From: Actinomycetes bacterium
GTDB lineage: Bacteria > Actinomycetota > Acidimicrobiia > Acidimicrobiales > Poriferisodalaceae
Length of the DNA: 64,000 nucleotides
Direction of reading: 5' to 3'
NCBI GenBank assembly: GCA_024228575.1
Contig: JAAETH010000109.1
Span: forward strand, 1-64,000
A program made the translations under genes and the position numbers. How positions within the stretch are numbered: position 1 is the first letter of the stretch; the number at the start of each line of letters is the position of its first letter. This document shows, in pieces, positions 9,131 through 17,728 of this stretch. The notes under the pieces are model-generated. The model was not told the origin of the DNA. It made no database searches and worked only from the letters and a program-made list of their open reading frames with translations.

Positions 9131-10522
9131 ATGCGCACCGGCCACCAGTACAAGGAATCGTTGAACGACGGACGCCACACCTATTTCGAAGGTGGGCGCA
9201 TCGATGATCTGGCCGGCCACCCGCTCATGGGCCAAACGGTCGAGTTCACGGCGAAGGGGTACGACCTCTTCTACGACCCGAATCCCGAGGCGACCAGCCC
9301 ATTGCTGACGGTGCCGCGATCGCCCGACGATCTGCGCTCACTCATTCCGATGTTGCACGACGCCGGCATGATGGCCCACGTCACATCAACGTCGATCCAG
9401 ACACTCAAGACGGCGGCCGGACGTATGGAGGGGGTCAAACCCGAGTACATCGAACGTATGGAGGCTTACATCGACGAGGCTCAGCGCAACGACGTCCGTG
9501 TCACCCAATGCGTCACCGACGCCAAGGGCAACCGCAGCCTGGCGCCGGGCAGGCAGAACGACCCCGACGCGTACGTTCGGGTCATCGAACGCCAGTCGGA
9601 CGGGGTCGTCATCCGCGGGGCGAAGTTGCACATCACGGGCGCATCCTTCGGTCACGACCTGCTGACCATTCCCACCAAGGCGATGAAACCCGGCGAGGAG
9701 GACTATTCGATCGCCTGCGTGGTACCGGTAAATGCCGAGGGTGTGAAGATCATCAACACCACCTACGCGCCGCGCCACGAGGACACCAGGTCGTTCCCTG
9801 TCTCGTCGAGAAATCACTACCCGGAGGGATTTGTGATCTTCGACGACGTCTTCGTTCCGACCGAGCGCATCTTCCTCGACGGCGAGACGGCCTACGCAGC
9901 GGTGTTCGCCCACTCGCTCGGCCTCTGGGAGCGCCTTGGCGGGCTGTCGGCGTTCGTCGAGGAAGCCGATCAGCTGGTGGGCTTGGCGCAGTTGGTGGCA
10001 GAGGCGAACGGTGCGGCTGGCATCGGGCACATCAAGGAGAAGATCTCCGAGATGATCATCCACGCCACACTCATCCGGTCGACCCTCGAGGCGGCGATCA
10101 CCAACTGCAACACCGGACCCGACGGTGCCGCCTTCCCCAACGAGCTGTACGTCAATGCCGGCAAGTTCCACGCAGCTGCCAACTACAACCACATAGTCAG
10201 ACACCTACATGACATTGCGGGCGGGGCTGTGCTGACCTCGCCTGCCCCTGCCGATTTCGAGAATCCCGACGTCGGTGCACTGGCCGAGAAGTACATGTCG
10301 ACTGGGCCAGAGGTCGACGGCGAGTACAGAGCGATGCTGATGCACACCGTCCGCGACCTGACCGCCGACGCCTACGGCGGATGGAAGTTCGTCACAAATA
10401 TCCAGGCCGGGGGCGGCCTCTACGCCCAACGCATCGTGACCCGCAGGCACTACGACATGGACGCGGCCAAGGCCAAGGCGTTGTCGTTGACCGGCCGCTC
10501 GGCGGCTTCGCTCACGAAGTGA
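9131..10522 (+). CDS. HpaB-family flavoprotein (4-hydroxyphenylacetate 3-hydroxylase / 4-hydroxybutyryl-CoA dehydratase superfamily)
   Basis: A 463-aa protein of the HpaB/AbfD fold. It opens with RTGHQYKESLNDGRHTYFEG, followed by the VTDAKGNRS segment and the flavin-contact region KLHITGASFGHDLLTIPTKA. It ends with a YGGWKFVTNIQAGGGLYAQR tail. In 4-hydroxybutyryl-CoA dehydratase a [4Fe-4S] cluster is held by three Cys and one His. Here only one Cys lies in the first cluster region, and an Arg occupies the position seven residues after the His in the second. It is therefore more likely an FADH2-using monooxygenase or another cluster-free member. No flavin reductase partner is adjacent. AGGGGA precedes the ATG. 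The 3' end overlaps the convergent thioredoxin gene by 11 bp. Confidence 0.8.
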   Translation: MRTGHQYKESLNDGRHTYFEGGRIDDLAGHPLMGQTVEFTAKGYDLFYDPNPEATSPLLTVPRSPDDLRSLIPMLHDAGMMAHVTSTSIQTLKTAAGRMEGVKPEYIERMEAYIDEAQRNDVRVTQCVTDAKGNRSLAPGRQNDPDAYVRVIERQSDGVVIRGAKLHITGASFGHDLLTIPTKAMKPGEEDYSIACVVPVNAEGVKIINTTYAPRHEDTRSFPVSSRNHYPEGFVIFDDVFVPTERIFLDGETAYAAVFAHSLGLWERLGGLSAFVEEADQLVGLAQLVAEANGAAGIGHIKEKISEMIIHATLIRSTLEAAITNCNTGPDGAAFPNELYVNAGKFHAAANYNHIVRHLHDIAGGAVLTSPAPADFENPDVGALAEKYMSTGPEVDGEYRAMLMHTVRDLTADAYGGWKFVTNIQAGGGLYAQRIVTRRHYDMDAAKAKALSLTGRSAASLTK

Positions 10523-10940
10523 GTGCGCCGTCGAGCCAGTTGCGAATGCCGGCGATCGGCATGGCACCCACCTGGCGGGCGACTTCGTTTCCGTCGTCGA
10601 TGAGGATGAGGGTCGGAATACTCTGCGAGCCCATCTTCATGGCCGTCTGACGGGCCAGATCGACGTTGACCTTCACGACGCGGATATCGCCCGCGCGCTC
10701 GGTTGCGAGCTGTTCGAGAGCCGGCGCGACCATTCGACACGGCCCACACCATTCGGCCCAGAGGTCAACCACGATCGGCACCGTCGAGCTGGCCACGAGA
10801 TCGTCGAAGTTCGAGTCGTCGGCGTTGACGAGCCAGGGCAGGTCGGCCTTGCAGCTCGCACAGCGGACCTTGCCACCGGTCACCACCGGGACACGATTCC
10901 TCGCCCCACAACTCCGACACTCGACTACAGGGTTCACCAT
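10512..10940 (-). CDS. thioredoxin with N-terminal zinc finger (thioredoxin-2 type)
   Basis: A 142-aa cytoplasmic disulfide reductase. The N-terminal 30 residues hold two CxxC pairs (C8/C11 and C27/C30), the zinc-binding module of TrxC-type thioredoxins. The thioredoxin fold follows, with the redox site WCGPC (C65/C68) and the cis-proline region SQSIPTLIL. In E. coli TrxC, zinc release senses oxidative stress; the same is inferred here. It is convergent with and overlaps the 3' end of the HpaB-family gene, and no partner reductase is adjacent. Confidence 0.93.
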   Translation of the reverse strand: MVNPVVECRSCGARNRVPVVTGGKVRCASCKADLPWLVNADDSNFDDLVASSTVPIVVDLWAEWCGPCRMVAPALEQLATERAGDIRVVKVNVDLARQTAMKMGSQSIPTLILIDDGNEVARQVGAMPIAGIRNWLDGALTS

Positions 10941-10982
10941 GTCTTCACGATAGCGAAAAGTACGGACTTTATGCGGCTTCGT

Positions 10983-12119
10983 TCAGCGATGGGTCGCTGT
11001 GCCAAACAGCTCTCTGGCAACGATCGCCTTCATGATCTCTGGGGTCCCATCGCCGATCTCGAGGCCGATCGCGTCGCGCATTCGTTGGGCAAAGGGCAGG
11101 TCCTCTCCGTAGCCGGACCAACCGTGCAGCCGCAAGCAGGCATGGATCGCGTCAACCGACCAGGCGGGGCCCATCCACTTGGCCATCGCCGCCTCGGCGG
11201 TGTGGCCACGGCCGAGATCGGCCAACTCGAGAGCGTGATACCCCATCAACCGGGCAGCATTCAGCTTCGAATAGTGCTCGGCGATCTGTTGCGACACGGC
11301 CTGACGAGACGACAGTGGTTGACCGAAGGTAGAACGCTGCTTCGTGTACTCGATCGTCTCGTCCAGAGACTCGAGAGCTGAACCAACCGCGCCCAGACCG
11401 ATGACCGCCCGGTTGAAGTCGAAAGCCGTCATCGCCTGAACAAAACCCGATCCGAGCTCACCCAACACGTGATCGTCGGGAACAAACACGTCGTCGAAGA
11501 CCAGCGAACCCCTGGCCGTGAACTTGCCTCCGAGACTGTCGTACACCTGGCGGGTCACGCCGTGTTGATCGAGGGGAACCCAGAACGCGCTGACACCCCC
11601 GGGCCCAGGGCCACCGGTGCGCACCATGACGATTGCACCGGCGGCGTATCCGGCGAACGTGGTCGAGGCTTTCTCACCCGACAGAACCCAACCCCCACCA
11701 CTTCGCGCGGCCCTGGTCGTGATGGCGGCAGCATCGGACCCAGCATCGGGTTCGGTCAGAGCCAGGGCTGCCACAGCGGACCCTTCGGCGATGCGAGGCA
11801 GCCATTCGGCCTTCACCGAGTCTGAACCCCACCGGCTGAGCGCCGCTCCCACGATCGCGCTCAACTGAACGAGCCCGCTGACGTTGAAGTCGCCTCTCGA
11901 GAGCTCTTCGGAGGCGATGCCGCAGGCGACATATCCGGCCGCCGATCCGCCATATTCCTCCGCTATGAGCAGTCCTGTCGCTCCGAGCGATGCGATTTCT
12001 TCGATCAGTCCTGCATCGACCGGCTCGGTCTCCCACCGCGCGTATTGATCCTTCAGACGTCGCCGCGCAAATGAGCGCAAGGTGTCGGCGAACTGCTGCT
12101 GTTCGTCGTCGAAGATCAT
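10983..12119 (-). CDS. acyl-CoA dehydrogenase, cyclohexanecarboxyl-CoA-dehydrogenase-like subfamily
   Basis: A 378-aa acyl-CoA dehydrogenase starting MIFDDEQQQFADTLRSFA. ALTEPDAGSDAAAITTRA and the C-terminal LRLHGWSGYGEDLPFAQR mark the family. The C-terminal base motif reads EIGDGTPEIM, with Asp where medium-chain enzymes have Glu. The alternative helix-G base position (FDFNRAVIG) is Asn. This pattern recalls the cyclohexanecarboxyl-CoA-type group, in which the base assignment differs. GGGAG lies upstream of the ATG. The substrate is unknown. It is divergent from WS/DGAT across 160 bp. Confidence 0.88.
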   Translation of the reverse strand: MIFDDEQQQFADTLRSFARRRLKDQYARWETEPVDAGLIEEIASLGATGLLIAEEYGGSAAGYVACGIASEELSRGDFNVSGLVQLSAIVGAALSRWGSDSVKAEWLPRIAEGSAVAALALTEPDAGSDAAAITTRAARSGGGWVLSGEKASTTFAGYAAGAIVMVRTGGPGPGGVSAFWVPLDQHGVTRQVYDSLGGKFTARGSLVFDDVFVPDDHVLGELGSGFVQAMTAFDFNRAVIGLGAVGSALESLDETIEYTKQRSTFGQPLSSRQAVSQQIAEHYSKLNAARLMGYHALELADLGRGHTAEAAMAKWMGPAWSVDAIHACLRLHGWSGYGEDLPFAQRMRDAIGLEIGDGTPEIMKAIVARELFGTATHR

Positions 12120-12279
12120 TTGTGGCTCCCGCTGAACTTGGCTGGGTTCCCTACATTAGGAGCCGCTCTGGCGGGGAGGAACAAAACGACGACCGGATCG
12201 AAGGCGGGCTCCGACCGGTGAAGCCGATGGCCGAATCCAAAAAGTGCTCGACTCTGAAGGGCTCGCGTAGGCTTACACC

Positions 12280-13782
12280 ATGAAGCAATTGTCGGGTCTC
12301 GATGCCAGCTTCCTGAACTTGGAAACGCGCACAACTGTTGGTCACGTTGCGGGATTGAGCATCTACGAACGTCCAAACGACGACTTCGAGCCGTACGCGG
12401 CGGTCTACGAGCGGGTCGGGTCGATGATCGGCCACGTTCCGCCCCTGCGGCGTCGGCTGGTCGAGGTTCCCTTCAAGCTCGACCATCCGTGGTGGATCGA
12501 CGACCCCCACTTCGATCTCGACTACCACATCCGCCATCTCGGTCTTGCCCCACCCGGAGCCGCCGACCAGCTGGCAAACCAGGTGGCCCGCATCTCGTCG
12601 CGCCATCTCGACCGCTCTCGACCGTTGTGGGAGTTGTACGTCATCGAGGGCCTGGGCGACGGCCGCTGGGCAACCCTGTGGAAGACCCACCACGCCACCA
12701 TCGACGGCGCATCGGGCGTCATCTTGATGAACATGCTCACCGACACGACGCCAGAAGGTGAGCCGATCGAGAGTCTCGAGTGGACGCCGGACGAAGAGCC
12801 AACCGAGATGGAGATGCTCAGCCACACCATCAAGTCGCTGGCGATGAGCCCACTCAAGGCTGCTCGGCTGCAGGTCAAGCTCGCTCGAATACTCGCGTCC
12901 AAGTCCGGTATTTCTGCGGTGACCGATCAGCTCGCAGACCTCCAGGATCGCCTTCGTTCGGCTTCGGGCGAGAAGGACCACCCCCGTCCCGCCGATCGTG
13001 TATCGCTGCCTCTCACTCCTGCGCCACCGACGCCGTGGAACGAGCCGATCAGCGCTGCCAGACGCTTCGCCATGCGCAGCACGTCGCTCGAGAACCTCAA
13101 ACGCCTCAAGACTGCCGTGGATGGTTCGGTGAACGATGTGGTCATGGCGATCTGCGCCGGAGCACTTCGCTCTTACCTCATCAAACACGACTCCCTCCCA
13201 GAAGGCCCACTTCGTGCGATGGTTCCCGTCTCGATTCGTACCGGCGACGAGGCCGATCCGTGGACCAATCGGGTGTCGTCGATCGTCTGTGATCTCCCGA
13301 CTCATCTGGACGACCCACTCGAGCGCTTCAGTGCCTGCCAGGTGGCGATGGCGAATGCCAAACACCAGCTGGACCTGGTTCCAGCCGACACCCTCATCGA
13401 CATCGCACAGACCGCCTCACCCGTCGTTGCAACAGCTGCGACCAGGCTCGTGTCGAGGCTTGCAGGAAGGGTCAACCTTCCGGTCAACGTCGTGATCTCA
13501 AACGTGCCTGGGCCCCGGGTGCCGCTCTATCTCGAGGGTGCAAGGCTCGACAACTACATCCCGGTCTCGATGGTGACAGATGGTGTCGGCCTGAACATCA
13601 CGGTCCACAGCTATCTCGATCGTCTCGACTTCGGGCTGATCTCGGATCGCGAGCTCATCCCCGATCTGTGGGATCTCGTCGACATGCACGTCGACGAGAT
13701 CGAGGTCCTGTTCGAGGCAACGGGCGCCGAATGGGCCGAACCACCCGGCGAACCGGCGCTGCGAATCGGCCAGGACGGCTAG
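12280..13782 (+). CDS. wax ester synthase / diacylglycerol acyltransferase (WS/DGAT)
   Basis: A 500-aa acyltransferase that makes triacylglycerol or wax esters from acyl-CoA and diacylglycerol or fatty alcohol at the membrane/lipid-droplet interface. It starts with the family hallmark QLSGLDASFL. The catalytic HHxxxDG motif is HHATIDG (137-143). The second domain has the NDVVMAICAGALRSYL helix and the VISNVPGPRVPLYL motif. The length is typical of the Acinetobacter and actinobacterial families. It is consistent with the acyl-CoA-rich surroundings and with lipid storage. It is monocistronic and convergent with azlD. Confidence 0.95.
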   Translation: MKQLSGLDASFLNLETRTTVGHVAGLSIYERPNDDFEPYAAVYERVGSMIGHVPPLRRRLVEVPFKLDHPWWIDDPHFDLDYHIRHLGLAPPGAADQLANQVARISSRHLDRSRPLWELYVIEGLGDGRWATLWKTHHATIDGASGVILMNMLTDTTPEGEPIESLEWTPDEEPTEMEMLSHTIKSLAMSPLKAARLQVKLARILASKSGISAVTDQLADLQDRLRSASGEKDHPRPADRVSLPLTPAPPTPWNEPISAARRFAMRSTSLENLKRLKTAVDGSVNDVVMAICAGALRSYLIKHDSLPEGPLRAMVPVSIRTGDEADPWTNRVSSIVCDLPTHLDDPLERFSACQVAMANAKHQLDLVPADTLIDIAQTASPVVATAATRLVSRLAGRVNLPVNVVISNVPGPRVPLYLEGARLDNYIPVSMVTDGVGLNITVHSYLDRLDFGLISDRELIPDLWDLVDMHVDEIEVLFEATGAEWAEPPGEPALRIGQDG

Positions 13783-13785
13783 TCG

Positions 13786-13799
13786 GCCCCGAGAGGGGC
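13786..13799. terminator. short hairpin between convergent genes
   Basis: GCCCC-GAGA-GGGGC forms a 5-bp GC stem with a tetraloop four bases after the WS/DGAT stop codon, before the convergent azlD end. No U-tract follows, so it is only terminator-like. Confidence 0.4.
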
Positions 13800-13834
13800 A
13801 CCCGCCCACCAGGCCCCCGCTACCGACCACCCAA

Positions 13835-14137
13835 CTAGAAGGCTCTGAGTCCCGCTGCGGTGGCTGCCGCGGCTACGACGACAACCGCAAACGGCGCACG
13901 CCTCCAGACCAGCACGGCCGCCACCGCCATGCCCGCCAGCCTGGCATCGATCTCGAGCGAGCCGGCCCTGGAGAACGTGAGCTGGGCAACAAGTGCGGCC
14001 ACAACAGCGACCGGCACCAGGTCTGCAAACGAACGCGACAGGGGCCTGCGGGCGAGCAACGAACCCGCCACGAACATGCCGAACAGACGCTGACCGGCGA
14101 CTCCCAACATCAAGAACACCGCGGCGGCCCACGTCAC
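13835..14137 (-). CDS. azlD: AzlD-family branched-chain amino acid export subunit
   Basis: A 100-aa very hydrophobic protein with about three to four membrane segments, matching the small AzlD subunit of AzlCD-type exporters for branched-chain amino acids or related compounds. The segment SFADLVPVAVVAALVAQLTF is the usual AzlD core. Translation starts at a GTG whose first bases overlap the AzlC stop (GTGA), as is common for azlC-azlD pairs. It is last in an operon with the DsbA-like and maleylpyruvate isomerase genes. The identification rests on hydropathy, length and the adjacent azlC. Confidence 0.85.
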   Translation of the reverse strand: MTWAAAVFLMLGVAGQRLFGMFVAGSLLARRPLSRSFADLVPVAVVAALVAQLTFSRAGSLEIDARLAGMAVAAVLVWRRAPFAVVVVAAAATAAGLRAF

Positions 14138-14817
14138 GACGGAACCTGTTGGCGCTGCGAGTAGGCAACACCCACAGCCGCCCCTGCAACACTCAGCAGG
14201 ATCGGCAGGCCTGCGGGCAGAGCGGGGAAGAGGATCAATGTGATCGCGGCCGCCGAAAAGGCCGCGGCCAATGCGTCGCGTCGGCGTAGGGCTCCACCGA
14301 TGATGCCCAGGAGTGCCGCGGGGAACACAACATCGAGCCCGAACCTCGACGTGTCACCGAGCACGTTCCCGACCCAGAGCCCGAGGAATACCCCGACGAT
14401 CCATCCACCGATCATCATCGCAGTCGTCCGCCAGAAGACCGAGCGCACACGACCAGGTTTGTCCTCGCGCACGGCCATGGCGACGTTGGGGTCGAATGCG
14501 TTGAGGCCGGCCAGAACCCGTTCGGGGACACCGACATGTAGTCGTGCTCCGAGTGTTGCCGCCAGCAGCCCAAAACGCGAGGCGACGAGCCATCCGCTCA
14601 ACAGGCCGGCGATCATCGCACCGCCCGCATCGGACACCGCCACATATGCCAGAACGCTGGTCGCCGAGTGGACCATGAAGGCGGCGCCCACCGTCAGCCC
14701 TGTGTCGACTCCTCGATCGACCAGGGTGACGCTGACCGTGACACCGACTGTGAAGTACGTGAAAGCGATCGTCAGATACTCGGCGGCACCCGAAGCTGCG
14801 GCCTGCCTCTTCGACAT
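14134..14817 (-). CDS. azlC: AzlC-family branched-chain amino acid exporter subunit
   Basis: A 227-aa membrane protein of the AzlC family, with several hydrophobic helices including GVTVSVTLVDRGVDTGLTVG and LLGIIGGALRRRDALAAAFSA. The AzlC-AzlD complex exports branched-chain amino acids or analogues across the cytoplasmic membrane. It starts 3 bp after the maleylpyruvate-isomerase-family stop and overlaps azlD by 4 bp. Coupling to two thiol-related enzymes suggests that expression is coordinated with detoxification or catabolism rather than amino acid synthesis (inference). Confidence 0.87.
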   Translation of the reverse strand: MSKRQAAASGAAEYLTIAFTYFTVGVTVSVTLVDRGVDTGLTVGAAFMVHSATSVLAYVAVSDAGGAMIAGLLSGWLVASRFGLLAATLGARLHVGVPERVLAGLNAFDPNVAMAVREDKPGRVRSVFWRTTAMMIGGWIVGVFLGLWVGNVLGDTSRFGLDVVFPAALLGIIGGALRRRDALAAAFSAAAITLILFPALPAGLPILLSVAGAAVGVAYSQRQQVPS

Positions 14818-14820
14818 CGT

Positions 14821-15603
14821 CTACATGGTGAAGGCGAGATTGCGAGCGGCCTTCTCGCCCCACACCTCGTCGCCGTCCCAACCGATGCGGCCCTGATCGA
14901 TCACATCTTGTGGGTCGACGCGGCCACACGCAAGAAGGGCGAACGCCGTCGAATCGGCTCGCAGCACGACCGTCGGGTCCTCGAGTGCGTCGACAGGGGT
15001 TGCCCTGCCGGTGACGGCAACGTGCATGACTCGTTCGACGGGTCCCGTCAACTCGATCGTGATGCTGGTTCCGTCTTCCATGCCGATCTTCTTGCCGACG
15101 ATGTAGCCGAGCGATGCCTGGATCTCATCGATCGACATCTCTGCAGCATCGCCGCCCTCGTGGCCGGGCAATCCCAGCGGAACCCGCATGTCTTGTTCGT
15201 GGACCCAGAAGTCGAACACACGGACCGCAAGGAAACGCCCATAACTACCCGGGCCGACTGGAGTGAGCGTGGGCAGGGCGAGTTGCTCGTCTGTGAGCGA
15301 CGAGAGCTGCTCGGTTCTGGTGGCGATCAGCGACCGGTAGGCGGCCAGGTGCTCGGCGTTCGACATGTCGGCGATCTTGGAGAGCCACTCGCCGACCTTG
15401 TCGAATGGCAGGTTCTCGGACCATGCACCGGGTTCGTCGAGCGAGAACATGTACTCGATCCCGCCAAGGTGGGCGACAACCCCACGGATGTCCCAGTCGG
15501 GGCAAAGCGACTGAGTCACCCATTGGTCGTCATCGAGCCCTGACAGCAGGTTGTCGAGCGAGCTCCAGCACTGCTGCAGGTTTGCTGTTGCCTGTCGACT
15601 CAT
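14821..15603 (-). CDS. maleylpyruvate isomerase family, mycothiol-dependent (DinB-like fold)
   Basis: A 260-aa protein of the mycothiol-dependent maleylpyruvate isomerase group. The N-terminal DinB-like four-helix domain shows the metal-site pattern [15 protein letters not shown] (H45) and WVHEQDMR (H135, E136). A C-terminal domain of about 100 residues ends in [18 protein letters not shown]. Family members use mycothiol, the actinobacterial thiol, to isomerise or conjugate electrophiles. AAGGAGA sits 5-6 nt before the ATG, and the ATG overlaps the stop of the DsbA-like gene (ATGA). The exact substrate is not determinable. Confidence 0.85.
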   Translation of the reverse strand: MSRQATANLQQCWSSLDNLLSGLDDDQWVTQSLCPDWDIRGVVAHLGGIEYMFSLDEPGAWSENLPFDKVGEWLSKIADMSNAEHLAAYRSLIATRTEQLSSLTDEQLALPTLTPVGPGSYGRFLAVRVFDFWVHEQDMRVPLGLPGHEGGDAAEMSIDEIQASLGYIVGKKIGMEDGTSITIELTGPVERVMHVAVTGRATPVDALEDPTVVLRADSTAFALLACGRVDPQDVIDQGRIGWDGDEVWGEKAARNLAFTM

Positions 15604-16352
15604 CGGGTCTCCTTCTTTGAACGATCTCGATCGGCTGGGCCGACCTTGTGAAATCCGTCGTCGCCGAATCCGACCTCGACACCACGGTTGATGCTCACCC
15701 AGTCGCGGGCTTCGACATATGGACGGAAGGTCTCGACAATTCGGTGTTCGTGTTCCTTGGTCTTGGGTTGCTGGAGTTCGTAGAGGTCGGGGAACTCGGT
15801 CCACGCAACAACCGCATCCCACAACCGCAGGGCGGCGTCTCCCTCCGGTGGGTCGATGAGCACCGGCCCGAAGAGACAATGGTCGCCGAAGAACAACGTG
15901 GGCACGCCATAACCACCTGCAGCAACGACCTTGTCGTGGTCGGCCTTGACCTCGTCGTGAGTGCCCTGATCGGCCAGGGCCTGATCGACGAGGTCTGGGT
16001 CGAGTTCCAGCTCGTCCATCAGGTGTCTGGCGACATCGGGTTCGTGAGGGCGTCGGCCGTCCTCGTGGAGACTCCTGGCGGACAGTTCGTACCATCTGTC
16101 GCACGCGTCCATACTCTGGCGTCGCAGTAGGGCGCCGATGCGCATGAGCGACCAACCGTAGGACCAGTCGCGTTCCCACGGGTGTTTCTTGCCCTCGACG
16201 CGGTTGATCTCCTCGAGGCTGAAGAATCGCCAGTTGATGGTGATTCCGTTCAGCTCGCGAACCCGCCTGATCCACTTCGACGTTTGATATGCGTACGGAC
16301 ACAAGACGTCGAAGTGGAAGTCGACCGTCGACGTGTCGATGGATTCGCTCAT
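15600..16352 (-). CDS. DsbA-like / 2-hydroxychromene-2-carboxylate isomerase-fold protein
   Basis: A 250-aa thioredoxin-fold protein with a helical insertion, as in the DsbA / HCCA-isomerase / kappa-GST clan. The active-site segment is [17 protein letters not shown]: a single Cys in CPYA rather than CxxC, so it is unlikely to be a dithiol oxidase. The cis-proline loop [11 protein letters not shown] is present. No signal peptide is seen, so it is cytoplasmic. Its stop overlaps the start of the mycothiol-dependent isomerase, suggesting joint action on a thiol conjugate (inference). It is first in a four-gene operon ending in azlCD. Confidence 0.8.
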   Translation of the reverse strand: MSESIDTSTVDFHFDVLCPYAYQTSKWIRRVRELNGITINWRFFSLEEINRVEGKKHPWERDWSYGWSLMRIGALLRRQSMDACDRWYELSARSLHEDGRRPHEPDVARHLMDELELDPDLVDQALADQGTHDEVKADHDKVVAAGGYGVPTLFFGDHCLFGPVLIDPPEGDAALRLWDAVVAWTEFPDLYELQQPKTKEHEHRIVETFRPYVEARDWVSINRGVEVGFGDDGFHKVGPADRDRSKKETR

Positions 16353-16695
16353 GTGGCCCCCTGGGTCGATGCCGGATCACCCTTCACCGTAGGTGAGCGT
16401 TGCGCCAAAGGGCGAGTCGAGTTGTCCACGGTTCCGAGCGGCGCTTCGTCCACTCACGGCACCCGAAGCGATCCCGCCCCGGCCAGTCGGCCCATCGCCC
16501 AGACCACACCCAGAATCGTTGGCGGTGAGGAACTCACGCCCCATCGGCGCTGCGCGGCGTGCGGAAAGGAACCTCAGCCGAGGCGTCGCAAATGGACCCA
16601 GCACAAGAACGTGAGCCAGTATCGGGTGATCACAAATCTCTAGCCACAAACAAGACATCAGGGCCCGACGGGTTCATCTGGAAGGGGAATCACAA
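16353..16695. other. 343-bp intergenic region between divergent genes
   Basis: No open frame with family similarity and no RNA gene is recognisable. A TCACC-GTA-GGTGA dyad (16382-16394) and the purine-rich GGAAGGGG about 8 nt before the SDR start are the only features noted. It presumably holds the promoters of the two divergent operons. Confidence 0.5.
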
Positions 16696-17622
16696 GTGGT
16701 AGCACTCGACGGAAGAGTCATCATCGTCACTGGGGCCGGTCGCGGCGTCGGCCGCGAACACGCCCTCCTGTTCGCACGCGAAGGCGCCAAGGTGGTGGTG
16801 AACGACCTGGGTGGTGAGCAGGACGGAACGGGTGCCAGCACCGGTCCGGCCGACGAGGTGGTCGAGGAGATTCGCTCCAGCGGGGGTGAAGCGGTAGCCA
16901 ATGGTGACTCGGTCGCCGATTGGGAGTCGAGCCAACGAATCGTGAACCAGGCGATCGAGACCTTCGGCGACCTTCACGGTGTGGTCAACAACGCGGGAAT
17001 CCTGCGTGATCGCATGTTGGTCAACATGACCGAGCAGGAGTTCGATCTCGTGATCCAGGTTCATCTGAAGGGTGCCTGGTTGATGATGAAACACGCTGCC
17101 ACCTATTGGCGCGAACGGGCCAAGGCCGGTGAGGAAGTCAACGCGGCAATCGTCAACACCAGTTCGACCTCGGGATTGCACTCAAATCCAGGCCAGATCA
17201 ACTACGCGGCCGCGAAGTCGGGCATCGCCACGATGTCGATCGTCGCTGCCCGCGAGCTCGGCCGCTACGGGGTGAGGGTGAACGCGATCGCACCGTCGGC
17301 GCGGACCAGGATGACACTGGCCACACCGGGGCTCGGCGAACGTATCGGGGAACCGACCGACGGCAGCTTCGACCAGTGGGATGCCGCCAACATCTCGCCT
17401 CTCGTCGGCTGGCTTCTCGCTGCCGACTGCCCTGCGACGGCCCAGGTGTACTGGGTCGGAGGAAACCGCATCAAACGCTACGTCGAGTGGCCCCCAGCCG
17501 ATGTCGTCAGCACCGACGACATGTGGTCGATCGAGTCAGTCGCCGAGGCGATCAAGGACTGGGAGTCTCAGCACGTCGTGACTCGAGGGTCGCGAATCAC
17601 AGGCCTGGTCGAAGACAGATGA
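16696..17622 (+). CDS. short-chain dehydrogenase/reductase (SDR)
   Basis: A 308-aa NAD(P)-dependent oxidoreductase. The cofactor motif TGAGRGVG (residues 12-19), NNAG, and the catalytic Ser plus YAAAK (in GQINYAAAKSG) are all present. An insertion after VVVNDLGGEQDGTGAS resembles the SDR domain of multifunctional 3-hydroxyacyl-CoA dehydrogenases (17-beta-HSD4 type), so an acyl-CoA substrate is plausible. It starts at GTG with GGAAGGGG upstream. Its TGA overlaps the ATG of the first micro-ORF of the 53-bp repeat, starting a chain of coupled frames that leads to the isocitrate-lyase-family gene. Confidence 0.9.
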   Translation: MVALDGRVIIVTGAGRGVGREHALLFAREGAKVVVNDLGGEQDGTGASTGPADEVVEEIRSSGGEAVANGDSVADWESSQRIVNQAIETFGDLHGVVNNAGILRDRMLVNMTEQEFDLVIQVHLKGAWLMMKHAATYWRERAKAGEEVNAAIVNTSSTSGLHSNPGQINYAAAKSGIATMSIVAARELGRYGVRVNAIAPSARTRMTLATPGLGERIGEPTDGSFDQWDAANISPLVGWLLAADCPATAQVYWVGGNRIKRYVEWPPADVVSTDDMWSIESVAEAIKDWESQHVVTRGSRITGLVEDR

Positions 17623-17675
17623 GCCGCACGGAGGAGGCCCGAAGGGCCGACCAGAAGGCGAGAACAAACAGATGA
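17619..17675 (+). CDS. 18-aa micro-ORF, repeat copy 1
   Basis: Encodes MSRTEEARRADQKARTNR. Its ATG overlaps the stop of the upstream SDR (ATGA), and its own TGA overlaps the ATG of copy 2. The peptide aligns without gaps to the first 17 residues of the downstream enzyme (MSRTERAALADRVRRGN), with 10 identities, so it appears to derive from that gene's start. Translation is possible by re-initiation but is unproven. It is highly basic and hydrophilic, and no function is known. Confidence 0.5.
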   Translation: MSRTEEARRADQKARTNR

Positions 17676-17728
17676 GCCGCACGGAGGAGGCCCGAAGGGC
17701 CGACCAGAAGGCGAGAACAAACAGATGA
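17672..17728 (+). CDS. 18-aa micro-ORF, repeat copy 2
   Basis: Identical in sequence to copy 1. It starts in the overlap with copy 1's stop and ends with a TGA overlapping the ATG of the isocitrate-lyase-family gene. Ribosomes leaving the SDR gene would have to re-initiate twice to reach the enzyme through this chain. Whether the peptide is made is unknown. Confidence 0.5.
   Translation: MSRTEEARRADQKARTNR

Noticed and set aside
12151-13365. 404-aa minus-strand frame opposite WS/DGAT
   Set aside because: Antisense shadow; WS/DGAT motifs on the other strand are unambiguous.
15604-16380. N-terminal extension of the maleylpyruvate-isomerase frame across the DsbA-like gene
   Set aside because: The family start and a good ribosome site lie at 15603; the extension overlaps another gene in a different frame and looks like translated antisense-type sequence.
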